Of a stretch of 64,000 bases of DNA, positions 39,496 through 49,219 are shown in pieces. The notes under the pieces are model-generated. The model saw only the letters and a program-made list of their open reading frames with translations. It did not search any database and was not told where the DNA came from. The number at the start of each line of letters is the position of its first letter. Within the stretch, counting starts at the first letter, position 1. The stretch is from Spartobacteria bacterium (GTDB lineage: Bacteria > Verrucomicrobiota > Verrucomicrobiia > Chthoniobacterales > UBA10450): assembly GCA_003167555.1 (NCBI GenBank), contig PMSN01000009.1, positions 124,001 through 188,000 on the forward strand, given 5' to 3'. Both the position numbers and the translations under genes were made by a program.

Positions 39496-41040
39496 ATGAG
39501 CAAATCTTCCGAAACCCAAACAAATCCGCTCCGCGAAGGTCTGGCTACGCGGACGGTGCCGCAGGCCTGCAGCGTGGTGATTTTCGGCGCGACCGGCGAT
39601 CTCACGATGCGGAAATTAATTCCCGCCCTCTACAACATCGCGGCCGATGGCGAATTACCGCCGGCCGTTTCCGTGATCGGTTTCGCGCGTCGCAAAAAAA
39701 CGGACGAGGAATTCCGCAAGGAACAGGAGGAATCGACCCGCAAGTTTTCCCGCCAGGCGGTGCGCGATGAAATCTGGAACGGATTCGCGCAGGCGCTCTT
39801 CTATCACCCGAGCGAGTTTCACGATGCCGCCGGCTACAAGAGTTTGGCGGAACGCCTCGATAAGATCGATCGCGAACGCGGCACGGGCGGGAACCGGCTT
39901 TTTTATCTCGCGGTCGCGCCGGACCAGTTCGAGTCGATCCTGAAAAATCTCAAGGAAGCCGGCTTGAACAAAGCGCGCGAGGGAAGCTGGGCGCGCGTCA
40001 TCGTCGAGAAACCATTCGGCACCGACCTCGCGACCGCGCGCGAACTGAATGCCGTGGTGCACAATGCGTTTGCGGAAAATCAAACCTACCGGATCGATCA
40101 CTTCCTCGGGAAAGAGACGGCGCAAAACATTCTCGTTCTCCGGTTCGCGAACTCGATTTTCGAGCCGCTCTGGAATTCACGCTATGTCGATCACGTCCAG
40201 ATCACGGCTGCGGAAACGCTCGGAGTCGAGGGACGCGCCGGATATTACGAGGGCGCGGGCGCTATGCGCGACATGGTGCAGAACCATTTGCTCCAGCTCC
40301 TCTGCCTGGTTGCGATGGAGGCACCGACCGATCTCGGAGCCGATAGCATTCGCGATGAAAAAGTGAAGGTGGTGAAATCTCTCCGGCGATTGCAGCCCGA
40401 CAACATCGCGGAAGATGTCGTGCGCGGCCAATACGCGGAAGGCGCGATCAACGGCAAGAATGTTCCGGCCTATCGCACCGAGAAAAACGTGAACCCGGAG
40501 TCGAAGACCGAAACCTTTGTCGCGTTGCGCCTGCGCGTGGACAACTGGCGCTGGGCAAACGTGCCGTTTTACGTGCGGGTCGGCAAGCGCCTCCCGAAAT
40601 CCGGCACGGAAATCTCCGTCCATTTCAAGGGGGCGCCGCTCGTCCTGTTCAATAAGGAAGCGACATCACTCGATCAGAATGTGCTCGTGATCCGCATTCA
40701 GCCCGATGAAGGAATCTCGCTGCGGATGCAGGCGAAAATGCCGGGCACCAGTTTTCGGATCGAGCCAGTGAAGATGGATTTTCATTACGGAACATCTTTC
40801 GGCAAGGCGAGCCCGGAAGCGTACGAACGCTTGCTTCTCGATGCGATGAGCGGCGACGCGACGTTGTTCGCGCGCCGGGATGAAGTCGAGGAAGCGTGGG
40901 CTTTTGTCGATCCGATCGAGAACGCCTGGGCCCAGAAGGAAAACGCGCCGCCGTTGTACGATCATCCCGCCGGCTCGTGGGGCCCGGAGGAAGCGGACGA
41001 ATTGCTTGCCCGCGACGGTCGTGCCTGGCGACGGCTCTAA
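39496..41040 (+). CDS. zwf: Glucose-6-phosphate 1-dehydrogenase
   Basis: It opens the oxidative pentose phosphate pathway, producing NADPH. 514 residues. The NADP fold is VIFGATGDLTMRKLIPALYNIA, the substrate lysine and catalytic histidine region is IVEKPFGTDL...YRIDHFLGKETAQN, and RFANSIFEPLWNSRYVDHVQIT is typical. The next gene (opcA) starts nine bases downstream, the pairing seen in cyanobacteria and actinobacteria. Confidence 0.97.
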   Translation: MSKSSETQTNPLREGLATRTVPQACSVVIFGATGDLTMRKLIPALYNIAADGELPPAVSVIGFARRKKTDEEFRKEQEESTRKFSRQAVRDEIWNGFAQALFYHPSEFHDAAGYKSLAERLDKIDRERGTGGNRLFYLAVAPDQFESILKNLKEAGLNKAREGSWARVIVEKPFGTDLATARELNAVVHNAFAENQTYRIDHFLGKETAQNILVLRFANSIFEPLWNSRYVDHVQITAAETLGVEGRAGYYEGAGAMRDMVQNHLLQLLCLVAMEAPTDLGADSIRDEKVKVVKSLRRLQPDNIAEDVVRGQYAEGAINGKNVPAYRTEKNVNPESKTETFVALRLRVDNWRWANVPFYVRVGKRLPKSGTEISVHFKGAPLVLFNKEATSLDQNVLVIRIQPDEGISLRMQAKMPGTSFRIEPVKMDFHYGTSFGKASPEAYERLLLDAMSGDATLFARRDEVEEAWAFVDPIENAWAQKENAPPLYDHPAGSWGPEEADELLARDGRAWRRL

Positions 41041-41049
41041 ATCGATAAG

Positions 41050-42102
41050 ATGAGCACTGAAACTGTTGCGACCGGAATTCCCGTCGAGATCGGGAAGATC
41101 GATCGCGCGCTGAAAAAACTTTGGATGGACAACGATGGCGTGAAGACGCGCGCATCGCTCATCAACCTCGCCATCTACAGCGAAGCGCCCGGCTCGCTTT
41201 CTCAGAACACGGAGATCATTTCCAAAATCACGGAGAACCACGCCTGCCGCGCCATCGTGATCGGGGCGGATCCTGCGGCGAAGGAGAACCGCGTCGAAGC
41301 CTGGATCAGCGCGCATTGCCACGTGAGCGGTTCCGGGAGCAAGCAGGTTTGCTCTGAGCAGCTTTCGTTTTTACTCGAAGGTCCTTCCGCGCGGTTGCTC
41401 CCGAACATTGTTTTCTCCCACCTCGATTCCGACCTGCCGTTTTATCTCTGGTGGCAGGAGGAATTTCACGAACCGATGGATCCGCAATTCTGGGCCTGGG
41501 TCGATCGCGTCATCTACGACAGCCAGAAATGGAGCGCCTTCGGCGTGCAAATGAAGCGCGTCGAGACAGCGCAGGCCGAGGCGCAGCAGCGCATCATTCT
41601 CTGCGATCTAAATTGGACGCGTCTTTACCAAATCCGTCTGGCCCTCGCTCAATTCTTCGATCATCCCGCCTCGCACCGCCACCTGCGCGAAATCGAAAGC
41701 ATCGAGATTGATTTTGCGCCGGGCTATCGGTCGACCGCACTTCTCTTAACCGGCTGGCTCGCGGGACAGTTGGAATGGACGATCGCGAAAAGCTCGAAGG
41801 GCAACGCGCTGGAGTTTCGCGACGAATCAAACAAGACGATTCGGGTTTCGCTGAACGAAACCAAGGGCGAACCGATCAGCCGCTGCGTTTTGAAATGCGG
41901 GAAGATCGAAATGCGCGTGAGCCATTCGAAAACTGGCGATCTGCTGGACGTTGCGGTAGGCGTGCCCGGACAACCGGGAATGAGCCAACCGATGCCGGCG
42001 AGCTCCAACGATCCAACGGAGCTGATGAAGGAAGAGTTGATGCGTTGCGGCCAGCATCGCGTCTATCTGCGCGCGATGAATGTCGTGCGACATCTTCTGT
42101 AG
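41050..42102 (+). CDS. opcA: Glucose-6-phosphate dehydrogenase assembly protein OpcA
   Basis: 350 residues of the OpcA type, needed for activity or redox control of Zwf in cyanobacteria. Typical stretches: ALKKLWMDNDGVKTRASLINLAIYS, ...HCHVSGSGSKQVCSEQLSFLLEG, LPNIVFSHLDSDLPFYLWWQEEF, and the C-terminal QHRVYLRAMNVVRHLL. The last codons are CTT CTG TAG, with TGTAGCGGCG across the stop, the same ending as ruvB. Confidence 0.92.
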   Translation: MSTETVATGIPVEIGKIDRALKKLWMDNDGVKTRASLINLAIYSEAPGSLSQNTEIISKITENHACRAIVIGADPAAKENRVEAWISAHCHVSGSGSKQVCSEQLSFLLEGPSARLLPNIVFSHLDSDLPFYLWWQEEFHEPMDPQFWAWVDRVIYDSQKWSAFGVQMKRVETAQAEAQQRIILCDLNWTRLYQIRLALAQFFDHPASHRHLREIESIEIDFAPGYRSTALLLTGWLAGQLEWTIAKSSKGNALEFRDESNKTIRVSLNETKGEPISRCVLKCGKIEMRVSHSKTGDLLDVAVGVPGQPGMSQPMPASSNDPTELMKEELMRCGQHRVYLRAMNVVRHLL

Positions 42103-42117
42103 CGGCGCGCCTTCTTC

Positions 42118-42196
42118 CGGCTCGACAGAGTCTCGCCCTACCAGAAGAGCGATCATCGTCTGGCGTCCTTTGGTAGGGCGAGACTCTGTCGAGCCG
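42118..42196. repeat. Inverted repeat, CGGCTCGAC / GTCGAGCCG family, copy 2
   Basis: Arms at 42118-42143 and 42171-42196 are exact complements (CGGCTCGACAGAGTCTCGCC...), with a 27-bp loop. It lies between convergent opcA and the radical SAM gene, so it could terminate both. Confidence 0.92.
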
Positions 42197-42203
42197 AGAG
42201 GCG

Positions 42204-43658
42204 TTATGTTCGGGCCGCGCCGGGTGCTTTTGTCCGAGTAAAAACCTGCGGCTGCTTCAACAGCTCGGGATCGTTCAGCCGGCCGTCGTAAACTTCCGAC
42301 CACGTTTGCTGGTTCATCGAGCACATTGGCACGGCCACCCATTCGCCGTTGCGTTTCACGGCGCCTTTGAACACGCAGGAATCGAGGCGCGCCTTCACCA
42401 CTGGATCGGTGTCGGCCTGCGCGACCTTCTTCGCGTCCATGAAATTGTGCATGCCAACGCCAAGCGTGTGGACTTTCCCGCGCAGGAGCGAACGGAGAAT
42501 TTCCGGCGGCGCTTTTCGCGACGTGACGTAACGCAAAAGTTTGAAAACGAGTTTGGCCGCAAGAACCGGATGCTGGAACAAAACGCCCGCCAGTCGGTAG
42601 GGCGGCGTCCCGGCATCGTCGTTGACGAGCGAGAGGCCGCCAATCTTTCGCAGCACTTCGCCGAGGAGCGAATCGAATTTCTTATCGTCAGGCAGGAGCG
42701 GAAAGATTTTTCCCGAGGGCCGGGCGATGAGGAGCGAAGCCCAACTGTTGCAATCGGGATGACCGAAAATGGAAACGTCGCGCCGGAGCGGCAGGCCAAC
42801 ACCCGCGCAAATTTTTTCCCACACGTCCGCGGAGGTAATCGGGCGCTGCGAAAAAATTGTGCGCCCGGTGTCGGCTTCGGGTTGGAAGCTGAGCATCCGC
42901 CAGACATAGCTCCGTTGCGGGTCGGCCAGATACCAGCGGATCACTTCCGGCACGTCGTCGATGTTGCGGCGCGTGACCGTGAAGCTCAGCGCGTACTCGA
43001 GGAGCAGTCCCGTTTTTTCCCGGATGCGCAGCGCCAGATCGGTGAACGCCTGCCGGACCGGATGCAGATCGGCTTCGCATTTGATGCGGCCGATCGGAAA
43101 ACCGTGACGGCCAGCCTGGGTCATGTCGACGTGCACGGAGATTTGCCGCAAACCGCCCTCGACCATGAGGCGCTCGAGGAATTCCGGGTGTTCGATCAAG
43201 GTCTGCCCGTGCGTCATCAACATGGGGATGGAGCCGACGGAAATCGCATAACGAACGATCTCGATCAGCTCGTCGCCGCGGCCTGATTTCCAGTAGGCAT
43301 CGGCAACATCGCCGCCGGTGATTTGCAATCCACCGCCCGGGCCTTGGAGTCTTCGGTTCGCGTCGATCTGTTCTTTCACCTGCACGAGCGACGGAATCGG
43401 AATCTCGTTCGCGTTTTTTGGCAGGTAACAATGGGTGCAATGAAACGAGCAATAGCTCGCGCCAAGCGTGAAGCCGCAATGCGTCAGGTGCCGGCCGGAG
43501 ATTTGATTATTCGTGCGGAGCTCGAGCGGCAAAGATTCCCAGCGCTCTTTCAACACGCGCGCCTTTTCCTCGGCAATCGGGCGCCGGAACGCGTTCCAGC
43601 GTGCGCGCCAACGCGGTGACGGCACTTTCAGTTCCGGGTCGTGCGCGAGTGCAACCAT
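42204..43658 (-). CDS. Radical SAM protein of unknown function
   Basis: 484 residues. The 4Fe-4S cluster motif is Cys70-x3-Cys74-x2-Cys77 (SYCSFHCTHC), early in the barrel. GGLQITGGDVADAYWKSGRGDEL is the SAM-binding 'GGe' strand, and HVDMTQAGRHGF may hold a further strand. No C-terminal SPASM Cys cluster is obvious. Reaction unknown. DUF547 and a glycosyltransferase gene lie upstream on the same strand. Confidence 0.86.
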   Translation of the reverse strand: MVALAHDPELKVPSPRWRARWNAFRRPIAEEKARVLKERWESLPLELRTNNQISGRHLTHCGFTLGASYCSFHCTHCYLPKNANEIPIPSLVQVKEQIDANRRLQGPGGGLQITGGDVADAYWKSGRGDELIEIVRYAISVGSIPMLMTHGQTLIEHPEFLERLMVEGGLRQISVHVDMTQAGRHGFPIGRIKCEADLHPVRQAFTDLALRIREKTGLLLEYALSFTVTRRNIDDVPEVIRWYLADPQRSYVWRMLSFQPEADTGRTIFSQRPITSADVWEKICAGVGLPLRRDVSIFGHPDCNSWASLLIARPSGKIFPLLPDDKKFDSLLGEVLRKIGGLSLVNDDAGTPPYRLAGVLFQHPVLAAKLVFKLLRYVTSRKAPPEILRSLLRGKVHTLGVGMHNFMDAKKVAQADTDPVVKARLDSCVFKGAVKRNGEWVAVPMCSMNQQTWSEVYDGRLNDPELLKQPQVFTRTKAPGAART

Positions 43659-43662
43659 CAGG

Positions 43663-44403
43663 TCATTTCGCTTCGTTCAGGCCCCAATCGTATTCCTGGT
43701 AAGTGATCTTGGCATCGGCCGGAATCTGCGAGCTGCGGCGCTTATTGATGAAAGCCAGCGCGCCGCCGTCGCTTTTGAAGTCGTCCTTATACCAATCGAA
43801 AATCTTGGAGAGGTCTGCTGTCTTGCTGTCCGCCGCATACTTTACGCCCCGCTCCGAGTTCACGTAGCCCTTCGCCAGTTTCTCGAATTGGCCATCGAGC
43901 TTGTCCCCCGAGCACGCTTCGCGATTGAGCGGCGGACAACTCCGGCTGGCGCAGTTGAGCGCGAAGTGCACGCGCGGCTCGCCGAATTTCGATCGAATCG
44001 TTTCCTTCTCGAGCGCGTTGAAACTGGTTTGCTGTCCCGCGACTGTGAGCCGCCGGCCGGTGAAGAAAGTGAAGAGCGCGTCCTTCACACTCTTGGTCGG
44101 ATATTTCGCCAGCGCTTCGTGCAGGATCCACGCGTTATAGGCGTTAATGTAAAACGCGAGCTGCTGTTTTTTCTCCAGCGCCGAGACGTTCTCTTTCGCG
44201 ATCGCATCGACGACGGTCTGGAGCGCCTGGACATCGGCGGCGTTGCCTTTCCACTCGGCGTATTTCACGCCGCCAGCAGTGACGTATTTACCGAGCAGCC
44301 GGTTGTAAGTGTCCATCCAACTGTCGGATTTTTGAGCTGACGAAGTCGCGGCCGTGACGAGGAAGAGAGCCGCCCCACAAAGAACGCGCGGAAGTAAGTT
44401 CAT
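43663..44403 (-). CDS. DUF547 exported protein
   Basis: 246 residues from MNLLPRVLCGAALFLVTAATSSA, a signal peptide. The DUF547 core (YAEWKGNAADVQALQTVVDAIAKENVSALEKKQQLAFYINAYNAWILHEALAKYP) and FALNCASRSCPPLNREA (the conserved hNCaS.sCP.L) are present. Periplasmic or surface; function unknown. It sits four bases ahead of the radical SAM gene. Confidence 0.9.
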   Translation of the reverse strand: MNLLPRVLCGAALFLVTAATSSAQKSDSWMDTYNRLLGKYVTAGGVKYAEWKGNAADVQALQTVVDAIAKENVSALEKKQQLAFYINAYNAWILHEALAKYPTKSVKDALFTFFTGRRLTVAGQQTSFNALEKETIRSKFGEPRVHFALNCASRSCPPLNREACSGDKLDGQFEKLAKGYVNSERGVKYAADSKTADLSKIFDWYKDDFKSDGGALAFINKRRSSQIPADAKITYQEYDWGLNEAK

Positions 44404-44429
44404 CTCTCCATTTCGCACCCAAGGAATTG

Positions 44430-45614
44430 TCAGGGCAAGAGCAAAGTGCGAAGCTTTTTCACGTTTGCTTCGATCGAGAATTTTTCCCGCGCCATCTCCC
44501 GGCCGCGGTCGCCGAACTTTCGCGCGCGCGCCGGATCAGCGATGAGCCGTTCGAGCGCGGCGCAAATCGCAGCCGGATCGTGTTCCGGCACTAGCTCGCC
44601 ATTTTTTTCGTGCTCAATCATTTCGGGAATACCGCCCAGCCCCGTGGAGATCACCGGCAGGCCCGCCGCCATCGCTTCCATGATGACGGTCGGCAGATTG
44701 TCCATTCCCCCGCCCGGTTCGCGCATGCACGGCAAGGCGAAAATCGTGGCGAACGCCAGGCGCGATACGATTTCCGATTGCGTGAGCGGCCCGGCCAGTT
44801 TCACGCAAGACTCGAGGCCAGCCGCGGCGATTTGCGCGCGCAACGCCCCTTCGAGCGGGCCCTCACCGATGATCTCGCAAGCAAAAGGACGTCCACGCGG
44901 CTTGAGCAGACGGCAGGCTTCGATCAGATCGGCGAATCCTTTTTTCTCGATCAACCGGCCGATGGAAACGATCGCGGGAACGCCGCTGCCGAAGTCAGCC
45001 GGATGGAACTGCGCCGGATCGACTCCGTTGTAGACGCGATGAATTTTCCCGGCGCTCTCCGGGAATCGCTCCTTGAGCAGGCCGGCGGAGTAATCGCTCA
45101 CCGTCACGGCGGCCGCCGCGTTCTGGATTAATTTCGCCAATGAAATCGCAAAATCCCACGGCGCGAAAATGTCGTTGGCGTGGGCAGTGAAGCTGTAAGG
45201 AATGCCGAAGAATCGATCGATCCAATATGCGGTCCGCGCGGCCATGCCGGCGAAGTGCGCGTGCAGCCGCGTGAGTCCGTCCCGGCGCAAACGCATCCCG
45301 ACATACACCGCCTGATAAAGCCGCAGGAAATCAGTTTGCCGCCCCCATTTCTCGATCGCCTCCCGCGCGGCCGGCGAGACTTTGCCGTCGCGCAGCGCGC
45401 GATCGACTTCACGAACGAGCGCACTCTCCTCGGGCAGGTAATGCACCCGCCCGACCAACTCCCTGTCCCAATCCTGTTTCGGCTCATCGACCGGCCGCCG
45501 GATCGAGTGGACGTGGACCTTGGTGCCCTGCCGTTCCAGCTCCGCCACTTCGCGGTAGCAGAAGGTCTGGCCAAACGACGGGAATCGCTCGAAAAGATAA
45601 GCGATTTCGGGCAT
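44430..45614 (-). CDS. Glycosyltransferase family 4
   Basis: 394 residues with two Rossmann domains. N-terminal acceptor side: LFERFPSFGQTFCYREVAELERQG, HAHFAGMAARTAYWIDRFFGIPYSFTAHANDIF. C-terminal donor side: VYNGVDPAQF, IVSIGRLIEKKGFADLIEACRLLK, and the E-x7-E motif NLPTVIMEAMAAGLPVISTGLGGIPEMI. Likely makes cell-surface or exopolysaccharide glycans. It heads the GT4-DUF547-radical SAM run. Confidence 0.93.
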   Translation of the reverse strand: MPEIAYLFERFPSFGQTFCYREVAELERQGTKVHVHSIRRPVDEPKQDWDRELVGRVHYLPEESALVREVDRALRDGKVSPAAREAIEKWGRQTDFLRLYQAVYVGMRLRRDGLTRLHAHFAGMAARTAYWIDRFFGIPYSFTAHANDIFAPWDFAISLAKLIQNAAAAVTVSDYSAGLLKERFPESAGKIHRVYNGVDPAQFHPADFGSGVPAIVSIGRLIEKKGFADLIEACRLLKPRGRPFACEIIGEGPLEGALRAQIAAAGLESCVKLAGPLTQSEIVSRLAFATIFALPCMREPGGGMDNLPTVIMEAMAAGLPVISTGLGGIPEMIEHEKNGELVPEHDPAAICAALERLIADPARARKFGDRGREMAREKFSIEANVKKLRTLLLP

Positions 45615-45703
45615 GGCGAAGGTTCAACGGCGGACAACCGGGATGCAAGTTGGCTTCGAGCCGGCTCCGGAGAGCACGCGTCCTGCTATAGAGCACGCCG
45701 CCT

Positions 45704-46726
45704 ATGGCCGATCAGGACTTCTTTAGCTTTTGCATTTCGCTCAAGCCGCTCGAGCGGAAAGCGATTGGAGAGCTTTCCGAAGTCCGGCACCTGGCCCCGG
45801 GCCAAACGATCTATGCACCTGGCGACCCCGGGGATACTTTCTACATCATTATCCGCGGCGTGGTCGAAGCACTCCTGAGCAGCGCGGATGAAAAACCCGA
45901 GGCGTATCTTTCCCGGGGCGATATCTTCGGCGACGTCGAAGTCTTGACGGAGCTGCCCCGCAAATTTCTGGTCCGCACGCACGAGCGCGTCAGTCTGCAA
46001 TGTTTCCAGCGGAAAGATTTGCCCGAACTGATGCAGCGCGCGCCCTCTTTTTTTCTCTACCTGAGCGAACAGCTCGCCTTCCGGCTTTCGCGAGCGCGTG
46101 ATTTAGCCCTGGCGCAAAACCATTGCCTCGAACTGAGTGGCAGCCTTTCAAACTTCGACCTCGTCACCATTTACCAGACCATCGCCAATTCCGCGCAGAC
46201 CGGCCAGCTTAGGATTACGAACGAAAAATCGGAGCTGGTCTCCGCGTTCTTCTTCGAGAACGGCCAGCCGGTCTCCGGCCAGTTCGAGCATCTCACCGGC
46301 GAGGAGGCGTTCTGGCAGCTCTTCGTTAACGAAACGCTCTCCGGAACATTCTCCTTCTCCACCGGTGAGAGAACGCTCGATGGCTGGATTCAATCGGAGC
46401 GCATCAACCGCAACGCGGGCGAAATGCTCATCCACGCCTTGCAAGGGCGGGATGAATTCGATGACCTGAAGCAACGCCTCTCCGAGAGGACGGCGCCGCT
46501 GCATCGGCAACGAAACAATCTCGTCTGGCCGGCGGTGGCGCCACCCGATTTGCAACCCGTGGCGGAACAGGTTTGGCAGCTCGCGGCGAGCGGCCCGGTC
46601 ACTCTCGACGCGCTCTTCCGGCAATGTTCCGTTTGTGAGTTGAAAATTTACCGGGTCGTGGATGAGCTCATCCAATCACACCATTTCGCCTGGTCGTCCA
46701 TGTCGCTCCACGAAAAAGTTGCCTGA
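45704..46726 (+). CDS. Cyclic-nucleotide-binding and DUF4388 (PATAN-like) regulator
   Basis: 340 residues in three parts. Residues about 10-125 are a cNMP-binding beta-roll (RHLAPGQTIYAPGDPGDTFYIIIRGVVEALL...GDIFGDVEVLTELPRKFLVRT). The middle (LSGSLSNFDLVTIYQTIANSAQTGQLRI...SAFFFENGQPVSGQFEHLTGEEAFWQLF) is DUF4388, common in two-component and gliding systems. The tail resembles a winged helix (VTLDALFRQCSVCELKIYRVVDELIQSH). The canonical R of the phosphate-binding cassette is not clear, so cNMP binding is uncertain. Confidence 0.87.
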   Translation: MADQDFFSFCISLKPLERKAIGELSEVRHLAPGQTIYAPGDPGDTFYIIIRGVVEALLSSADEKPEAYLSRGDIFGDVEVLTELPRKFLVRTHERVSLQCFQRKDLPELMQRAPSFFLYLSEQLAFRLSRARDLALAQNHCLELSGSLSNFDLVTIYQTIANSAQTGQLRITNEKSELVSAFFFENGQPVSGQFEHLTGEEAFWQLFVNETLSGTFSFSTGERTLDGWIQSERINRNAGEMLIHALQGRDEFDDLKQRLSERTAPLHRQRNNLVWPAVAPPDLQPVAEQVWQLAASGPVTLDALFRQCSVCELKIYRVVDELIQSHHFAWSSMSLHEKVA

Positions 46727-46740
46727 AGAATTCTGCGTTG

Positions 46741-46965
46741 ATGAAATCACTGATCCTTCTCTGCGCCCTGCTCATGCCGGCCTGTTCGCATTTCACGGAA
46801 AGCGGGCGGATCGACCGGGCTTACGCGAAGCACATGAAACAATTGAAACAAGCGCGCCTTGCTCACGAACAGCGACGGGCACACTCGTTCCGCGAAGCTT
46901 CCAAACTGCCGCCGCCCCCGCCGGAAAGCCCGCTTACTGTTTCCGTCAGTTCCGGCGATCAATAA
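46741..46965 (+). CDS. Small lipoprotein
   Basis: 74 residues from MKSLILLCALLMPACSHF. The signal peptide ends in LMPAC, a weak lipobox. The mature part is short, basic and rich in Gln/Lys (HMKQLKQARLAHEQRRAHSF), then proline-rich. Function unknown. It starts 14 bases after the cNMP gene and may share its transcript. Confidence 0.68.
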   Translation: MKSLILLCALLMPACSHFTESGRIDRAYAKHMKQLKQARLAHEQRRAHSFREASKLPPPPPESPLTVSVSSGDQ

Positions 46966-46988
46966 ATCGATCGAACCGGCCTAACGAG

Positions 46989-47378
46989 TCAAATCTCGCG
47001 CCGGACGGGAATCGGCCTTCCCTCGCTATCGACCGCCACGTAGGTAAAAACGCCGTGCGTGACGCGAAGTTCTTCGCCGTGCATGTAGCGCTGCACCCAG
47101 ACCTCGACCGGAATCACCATCGAGGTGCGCCCGATTTTTTCCACCCACGCATAGCAAGCCACCGTGTCGCCAACGCGGACCGGATGAAGAAACGACATCC
47201 CTTCCATTGCCACTGTCACGACGCGTGTCTGCGCCGTTTTCGCGGCCAGGATTCCGCTGCCCAGATCCATTTGCGACATGAGCCAGCCGCCGAAAATGTC
47301 GCCATTCGGATTGGTGTCCTTCGGCATCGCGATCGTGCGGATGACCAGCTCACCTTTTGGTTGGGCGACGGGATCCAT
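46989..47378 (-). CDS. Acyl-CoA thioesterase (YciA-like hotdog fold)
   Basis: 129 residues from MDPVAQPKGELVIRTIAMP. The hotdog-fold core has NPNGDIFGGWLMSQMDLGSGILAAKTAQ (N-x-x-G-x-x-F-G-G, with the catalytic Asp) and FLHPVRVGDTVACYAWVEKIGRTSM. It hydrolyses acyl-CoA. The queA gene precedes it by 17 bp on the same strand. Confidence 0.9.
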   Translation of the reverse strand: MDPVAQPKGELVIRTIAMPKDTNPNGDIFGGWLMSQMDLGSGILAAKTAQTRVVTVAMEGMSFLHPVRVGDTVACYAWVEKIGRTSMVIPVEVWVQRYMHGEELRVTHGVFTYVAVDSEGRPIPVRREI

Positions 47379-47395
47379 CGCGAGAGGATACACGG

Positions 47396-48376
47396 CTACA
47401 GGATCAACATGCAATCGCCGTAACTGTAAAAGCGGTAGCGCTCGCGGATCGCTTCCGCATAAGCGGCCAGAATGAATTCCCGGCCCGCGAATGCGCTGGC
47501 GAGCATGAGAAGCGTCGAGCGGGGCAGATGGAAGTTCGTCAGGAGCACGTCGACGTTCCGAATCTCAGCCGGCGGATGAATGAAAATATCCGTGGCGCCA
47601 TTTTGCGCGTCGAGTTTGCCCTCATAGCGGGAAGCAGATTCCAGCACGCGGACGGTCGTCGTCCCGATCGCGACGACGCGCGCGGCGGAATTAATGGCGC
47701 GCGCGGCGGAAGACGAAATCGAAAATTCCTCCTTGTGCATTCGATGGCCGGTGATGTCCTCGCTCTTGACCGGCAGAAACGTTCCCGGGCCGACATGCAG
47801 CGTGATGAACGCGTGCGGGAGCGTCGCGAGAATTTCCGGAGTGAAATGCAAGCCCGCCGTCGGCGCGGCGACAGCGCCTGAAACTTCGGCGAACACAGTC
47901 TGGTAGCGCTCCACGTCCGCCGCATCGCTTGAGCGCCCGATATACGGCGGGAGCGGAACCAATCCTCCTTCAAAAAGATTTTCTTCGCGCTCGATCGAAA
48001 TCACCCGCTCGCCCTGTTCGCAAATTTCTTCCACCCGCGCCTGAGCGCCGCTGATCGCGAACGTGGCGCCAACCCGCATTTTCCGGCCCGGTTTCACGAG
48101 ACATTTCCAGCGCGCGGGCCCGAGCCGCTCGAGAAAAAGCAACTCGATCTTTCCGTCATCGGAGAATCTCCGCGCGCTCATGACGCGGGTGTTATTGAGG
48201 ACGAGCAAATCGCCGGGCGCGAGATATTCGCCGAGCTCCGTGAATTTGCGATGCTCGATGCGCTGTTCGCGCCGATGCAGCACCATCATCCGCGCATCTT
48301 CGCGCCGGTCGGGCGGCCGGCGCGCGATGAGTTCTTCCGGCAAAACGTAATCGTAGTCGGAAAGCCGCGAGCTCAT
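47396..48376 (-). CDS. queA: S-adenosylmethionine:tRNA ribosyltransferase-isomerase
   Basis: It transfers the ribosyl of SAM to preQ1-modified tRNA in queuosine synthesis. 326 residues from [21 protein letters not shown]. Typical blocks: [57 protein letters not shown], and [12 protein letters not shown]. No tgt or queC-F gene is next to it. The open frame extends back to 48796 over the UDG gene in antisense and is rejected. Confidence 0.95.
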   Translation of the reverse strand: MSSRLSDYDYVLPEELIARRPPDRREDARMMVLHRREQRIEHRKFTELGEYLAPGDLLVLNNTRVMSARRFSDDGKIELLFLERLGPARWKCLVKPGRKMRVGATFAISGAQARVEEICEQGERVISIEREENLFEGGLVPLPPYIGRSSDAADVERYQTVFAEVSGAVAAPTAGLHFTPEILATLPHAFITLHVGPGTFLPVKSEDITGHRMHKEEFSISSSAARAINSAARVVAIGTTTVRVLESASRYEGKLDAQNGATDIFIHPPAEIRNVDVLLTNFHLPRSTLLMLASAFAGREFILAAYAEAIRERYRFYSYGDCMLIL

Positions 48377-48451
48377 TGCTGATGGTAGCACAGCCATCCT
48401 GGCTGCGTTCTGCTTGCCGTGCGGCGCAAAACTTCCGATTGTTTGGCCACC

Positions 48452-49219
48452 GTGAAGGACACCGCCCTCGATCTCGTCTTGAACGCGCTGGAAGCAATTC
48501 GCGACCGTGGCGAAAAACTCCCGAGCGCGTCGCGCATTTCGCTGGACCGCCTGGGTCGGCAAGTCATCGTCGATGCACCGGCGTCGCGCGCGCAGCCGAC
48601 CTCGAACAAAGAGGCATTGCTCGCGCCGATTCGAGCACGCGTCTCGGTTTGCGAGAAATGCCCGCACCTCGCCCGAACTCGCACGCAGACCGTTTTCGGC
48701 GTCGGCAATCCGGATGCGGAGTTGATGTTTATCGGCGAAGCGCCGGGCGCCGATGAGGACGCGCGCGGCGAACCGTTCGTCGGACGGGCCGGACAATTGT
48801 TAACGCGGATTATCGAAACGATGGGCTTTGCGCGGAGCGAAGTTTACATCGCGAACGTTTTGAAATGCCGGCCGGACATGCCGCGAGGCAGTGCCGGAAA
48901 TCGTCCGCCCACGCCGGTGGAGATGCAGACCTGCCTGCCGTATCTGACGGAGCAGATCGACATCATTCAGCCGAAGGTCCTGGTCGCGTTGGGCGCGACC
49001 GCCGTCGAGGGATTACTCGGAACCCGCGGCGTGATGCGGGAGCTGCGCGGCAAATGGCATTCGCATCAGGACACGCCGCTCATGATCACTTATCACCCCT
49101 CCTACTTGCTCCGAAATCAATCGCCCTCCGAGAAACGGAAGGTCTGGGAAGACATGCTCCAGGTGCTGGAACGCTTGGAGCGTCCAATCACCGAGAAGCA
49201 GCGCAATTATTTCCGGTAG
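48452..49219 (+). CDS. Uracil-DNA glycosylase family 4
   Basis: About 255 residues from GTG 48452 (GTG 48419 is also possible). Family 4 marks: cluster cysteines in CEKCPHL and [12 protein letters not shown], motif 1 [25 protein letters not shown], and motif 2 [12 protein letters not shown]. The N-terminal 70 residues, partly helical, are extra. It removes uracil from DNA. Its 3' end overlaps the convergent squalene/phytoene synthase by 13 bp. Confidence 0.92.
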   Translation: MKDTALDLVLNALEAIRDRGEKLPSASRISLDRLGRQVIVDAPASRAQPTSNKEALLAPIRARVSVCEKCPHLARTRTQTVFGVGNPDAELMFIGEAPGADEDARGEPFVGRAGQLLTRIIETMGFARSEVYIANVLKCRPDMPRGSAGNRPPTPVEMQTCLPYLTEQIDIIQPKVLVALGATAVEGLLGTRGVMRELRGKWHSHQDTPLMITYHPSYLLRNQSPSEKRKVWEDMLQVLERLERPITEKQRNYFR

